The notes under the pieces are model-generated. The model did not search any database. It worked only from the letters and a program-made list of their open reading frames with translations, and was not told where the DNA came from. Below, piece after piece: positions 61,693 through 64,000 of a DNA stretch of 64,000 nt. The DNA lies in NCBI GenBank assembly GCA_004298435.1, contig SCSF01000133.1, forward strand, positions 29,291 to 93,290, given 5' to 3'. This DNA is from Beijerinckiaceae bacterium. Lineage in GTDB: Bacteria; Pseudomonadota; Alphaproteobacteria; Rhizobiales; Beijerinckiaceae. The translations under genes and the position numbers were made by a program. Each line of letters begins with the position of its first letter. The stretch's first letter is position 1.

Positions 61693-61856
61693 ACCCTCTC
61701 CCGCCTGCGGGAGAGGGTGGCAGGCGGAGCCTGCCAGGTGAGGGGAACCTCATCCTGCTTCAGCCCTCATCCGTCATGCCATAGCCCGTTGCTTGCGACG
61801 GGCGTCGCCTTGCAACGCCCTATGGCATGACACCTTCTCCCGTAAACGGGAGAAGG
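61693..61856. repeat. cluster of palindromes between sodB and the chemoreceptor gene
   Basis: Three elements: ACCCTCTCCCGCCTGCGGGAGAGGGT with a trailing GGTGAGGGG; a 59-bp hairpin GTCATGCCATAG-CCCGTTGC ... GCAACGCCCTATGGCATGAC (61773-61831); and CCTTCTCCCGTAAACGGGAGAAGG. All lie between convergent genes and probably act as terminators. Confidence 0.85.
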
Positions 61857-61876
61857 ATTCGCGCGATCGTCGTCGA

Positions 61877-63565
61877 TCAGATTTGCGCGACGTTTCTCAA
61901 AAAGCCGTCCACCGTTTCGCTGAGGCGCTTGGCCTGCGTCGCGACATGAGCCGCGGCGTGATGAACTTTCTCGGCCGACAGGTCCGTCTCCGCGGCGCTT
62001 GCCGCGACATGGCTGACATTATCCGCGGCGACTTCCGTACCCGCAGCGGTTTCGGCAACAGTGTCCGAGATTTCGCTCGTCGCATTGGATTGCCGCTGAA
62101 CCGCAACGGCAATGATCTCCGTCGAGCGCTGCGCCTCTGACATGGTGGCGGCGATCGATGCGATCGCTTCAATCACCTTGTCGGTCACGCCCTGAATGGC
62201 GAGCGCATGGCCGCCGATATGCTGCGCGGCTTTCGTCGTCTGGCTCGCGAGCAGTTTCACTTCCTGCGCAACGACTGCGAAGCCGCGGCCGGCTTCGCCA
62301 GCCCGCACCGCCTCGATCGTTGCGTTGAGCGCCAGCATATTGGTCTGTTCGGCAATATTCTGGATGAGGACGATGATCTCGCCGATTTCCTCCGCCTTGG
62401 CGGCGAGCGCATCCGTGGCGCTGCGGGTTTTCGCGCTGGTTTGCGCCGCATCTGCAACGACGCGCCGCGTTTTCGTCACCTGCCGCTCGATTTCGCTGAT
62501 CGATGCGGAAAGATCTTCGGAAGCGCGTGCGACGGTGCGGACATTCTTCGAGGATTCGGTGATGGCAGAGGCCGCCTCGTTCGCCTGCCGGCTGCTTTGC
62601 GTCGCTATCCCGGCCAGATTGGTCGCTGCGAGCGTCATCGCATCGCCTTGCACCTTGACCTGCCCGAGACTGTCGGCGACGGCGAGGCGGAACTCGTCCA
62701 GAAGCTCCTCGAGCCGGTGCCGGCGCGTGTCGGCGCGTGATTGTATGCGCTCCGTCTCCTCTCGCAGGGCCTTGCGTTCGGCAAGCTTTTCTTTGAAGAA
62801 CTGGATCGCGCGTGCAAGCGCGCCGATTTCATCACTCCGCATCCGGCTTGGCACCTCACAGGAAAGATCGCCATTGGCGATCCCGAGCACCGTTTCCGCC
62901 AGCTTTTCCAGAGGCAGTGTGATGTGGCCGAGGCTGATGTGCAGAATAAGCGCGAGAAGCCCCAGGATGAGCAAGCCGCCGGCGGCCGAGCCGATGAACT
63001 CGTATGTCGCCAGCCTCTCCATCAGCTTCAGAGAATAGACAGCCGTAAAATAGGCGATGGGCGCTTTCTGCGAAGAAGATCCATAAAGCGGCCGGTATAC
63101 GGTCAGATAGCCGTCCGCGATTTCATCCGAGGGATAGTCCTGATGCGCGCGTTTCTCGGAAGTGCCTGCTTGGGAAAATGCGGTGAGCGCGCGCGCTCCC
63201 TGCGGCAGAGCGACCAGAATACGGCCCTTGGGATCCTCTATCCTGGCGGCGCGGAAATTTGGATCGAGGCTGAGAGCGCTGAGACGTGCTTCCGCGGTTT
63301 TGAAATCGCCACGGCCGACGAGAGCATTAAGGGACGCCGTGACGATGTGAGTCGACAGATCGACGCTTTCCTGCAAATCACGCATGCCCTTGCGATCATT
63401 ATAAAGGGCGGCGAGCGCGACGATGACGACGAGAGACAGCGCCATCGCCGTGAGAGATGCGCTCAGGACGGAGCGTCGGAACGAATTCTCGCTGACGAGG
63501 GAAGCCGACCTCGAGGTTATGGCCACCCCGCCGACGGTTGGATTTGGTGGGGTGCTGCTGCTCAT
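61877..63565 (-). CDS. methyl-accepting chemotaxis protein
   Basis: 562 residues from ATG 63565. Transmembrane helix 1 '[20 protein letters not shown]', a periplasmic sensor of about 130 residues, helix 2 '[20 protein letters not shown]', a HAMP domain ('[20 protein letters not shown]') and a signalling domain with the hairpin tip '[20 protein letters not shown]' continuing '[20 protein letters not shown]'. The ligand is unknown; no che genes are adjacent. The track start at 63634 is unsupported. Confidence 0.93.
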   Translation of the reverse strand: MSSSTPPNPTVGGVAITSRSASLVSENSFRRSVLSASLTAMALSLVVIVALAALYNDRKGMRDLQESVDLSTHIVTASLNALVGRGDFKTAEARLSALSLDPNFRAARIEDPKGRILVALPQGARALTAFSQAGTSEKRAHQDYPSDEIADGYLTVYRPLYGSSSQKAPIAYFTAVYSLKLMERLATYEFIGSAAGGLLILGLLALILHISLGHITLPLEKLAETVLGIANGDLSCEVPSRMRSDEIGALARAIQFFKEKLAERKALREETERIQSRADTRRHRLEELLDEFRLAVADSLGQVKVQGDAMTLAATNLAGIATQSSRQANEAASAITESSKNVRTVARASEDLSASISEIERQVTKTRRVVADAAQTSAKTRSATDALAAKAEEIGEIIVLIQNIAEQTNMLALNATIEAVRAGEAGRGFAVVAQEVKLLASQTTKAAQHIGGHALAIQGVTDKVIEAIASIAATMSEAQRSTEIIAVAVQRQSNATSEISDTVAETAAGTEVAADNVSHVAASAAETDLSAEKVHHAAAHVATQAKRLSETVDGFLRNVAQI

Positions 63566-63720
63566 GCGGTCGGGGTAGAACGATGAAGCGCAAGGGCTTC
63601 GGAGGATCATGGCGGCGTGGAGAGTGCTCTGCAATGGCTTAAATTAAGGTTAATTGGTATAAAATGTGCCTCAATAATGCCAAGTTCCGCGCCATGTCGA
63701 GCGGCCAACAGAAGCAGGAT

Positions 63721-63754
63721 CCCTTCTCCCACCGGGAGAAGGAAAGCGCCCAAT
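63721..63754. repeat. short REP-like palindrome upstream of murJ
   Basis: CCCTTCTCCCACCGGGAGAAGG followed by AAAGCGCCCAATC; sister of the element at 7822-7855. Confidence 0.65.
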
Positions 63755-63851
63755 CATCGAAGCATATGCCTCACTCCTGCTTCGCAACCGCTGCTTTGAC
63801 TTGCGCAGCGATTCACAACATCGTGGCCAGATCGGACGGCCGGACCGGTTC

Positions 63852-64000
63852 ATGTACAGAAACCTTTTTTCGGTAGCGGCCTTCACTCTGCTTTCCAGAG
63901 CGACTGGCTTCATTCGCGATGTCATGCTCGGCGCCGTGCTCGGCGCTGGGCAACTCGCCGATGCCTTCTATGTCGCCTTCCGCCTTCCGAACCATTTCCG
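63852..64000 (+). CDS. murJ: lipid II flippase MurJ, 5' part (cut by window end)
   Basis: 49 codons visible: 'MYRNLFSVAAFTLLSRATGF' followed by 'IRDVMLGAVLGAGQLADAFY' and 'VAFRLPNHF'. This is the conserved N-terminal of MurJ/MviN, the inner-membrane flippase moving lipid II for peptidoglycan synthesis. The frame runs off the window with no stop. Confidence 0.93.
   Translation, partial: MYRNLFSVAAFTLLSRATGFIRDVMLGAVLGAGQLADAFYVAFRLPNHF

Overview
The window is a GC-rich (about 60%), densely coded chromosomal segment of an alphaproteobacterium, almost certainly of the order Hyphomicrobiales (Rhizobiales). The signs are a MucR regulator, a TIGR02301-type secreted protein beside a NUDIX gene, an RT0821-type lipoprotein divergent from pdxH, a RibB with a decayed GTP cyclohydrolase II half, a DivJ-like kinase, a lone Flp pilin, and several palindromic repeat families typical of this order. 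A Beijerinckiaceae-like genome (Beijerinckia/Methylocella relatives) fits the content, but the genus is a guess. No rRNA, tRNA, CRISPR array, insertion sequence or phage gene was recognised, and most of the window reads as core genome.

Layout. 0.5-9 kb: ppdK, a SleB-type wall hydrolase, a TPR protein with ispE, and a persulfide dioxygenase-rhodanese fusion. 9-16 kb: an orphan HTH antitoxin-like gene between two copies of the 3' end of a polyprenyl diphosphate synthase gene, then a DUF2007 gene, a TrmN-type methyltransferase, a His-rich secreted protein and glyQ/glyS. 16-23.6 kb: xseB, a tyrosine phosphatase, an HD hydrolase with tag, ygfZ divergent from dihydroorotase, an AT-rich membrane orphan, TIGR02301/NUDIX/pdxH and a lipoprotein. 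23.7-28.2 kb: a cobalamin riboswitch leading a BtuB-like receptor and two genes of unknown function, then a DnaJ-like chaperone. 28.2-30.5 kb: a mazEF module splitting a dispersed repeat, and an ECF sigma/anti-sigma pair.

31-37.4 kb: fabI, a 1356-residue Pls/PosA-type single-module NRPS with a membrane-embedded C-terminal half, and aroC. 37.4-42.6 kb: an Flp pilin absent from the ORF track, a cold-shock protein, bioA divergent from bioFD, and an MBL hydrolase. 42.6-49.6 kb: DUF1499, a Tat metallophosphoesterase, an L,D-transpeptidase, an HDAC-like amidohydrolase, ribB, a phosphodiester glycosidase and a PPOX flavoprotein. 50-64 kb: two paralogous small secreted proteins, another secreted protein, a peptidoglycan-binding membrane protein with a DivJ-like kinase, a DUF5330-like protein, sufE, mucR, an oligopeptidase B, a second His-rich protein, an Ala/Pro/Glu-rich membrane protein, sodB, a chemoreceptor and the start of murJ.

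The points of most interest are the Pls-like NRPS, whose adenylation-domain pocket reads as a basic amino-acid type; the B12-controlled trio with an unassigned membrane protein; and two small cassettes with visible insertion scars (mazEF inside a repeat, and an antitoxin-like gene between duplicated ispB ends). Short palindromic repeats recur in the gaps, sometimes abutting start codons and sometimes acting as bidirectional terminators between convergent genes.
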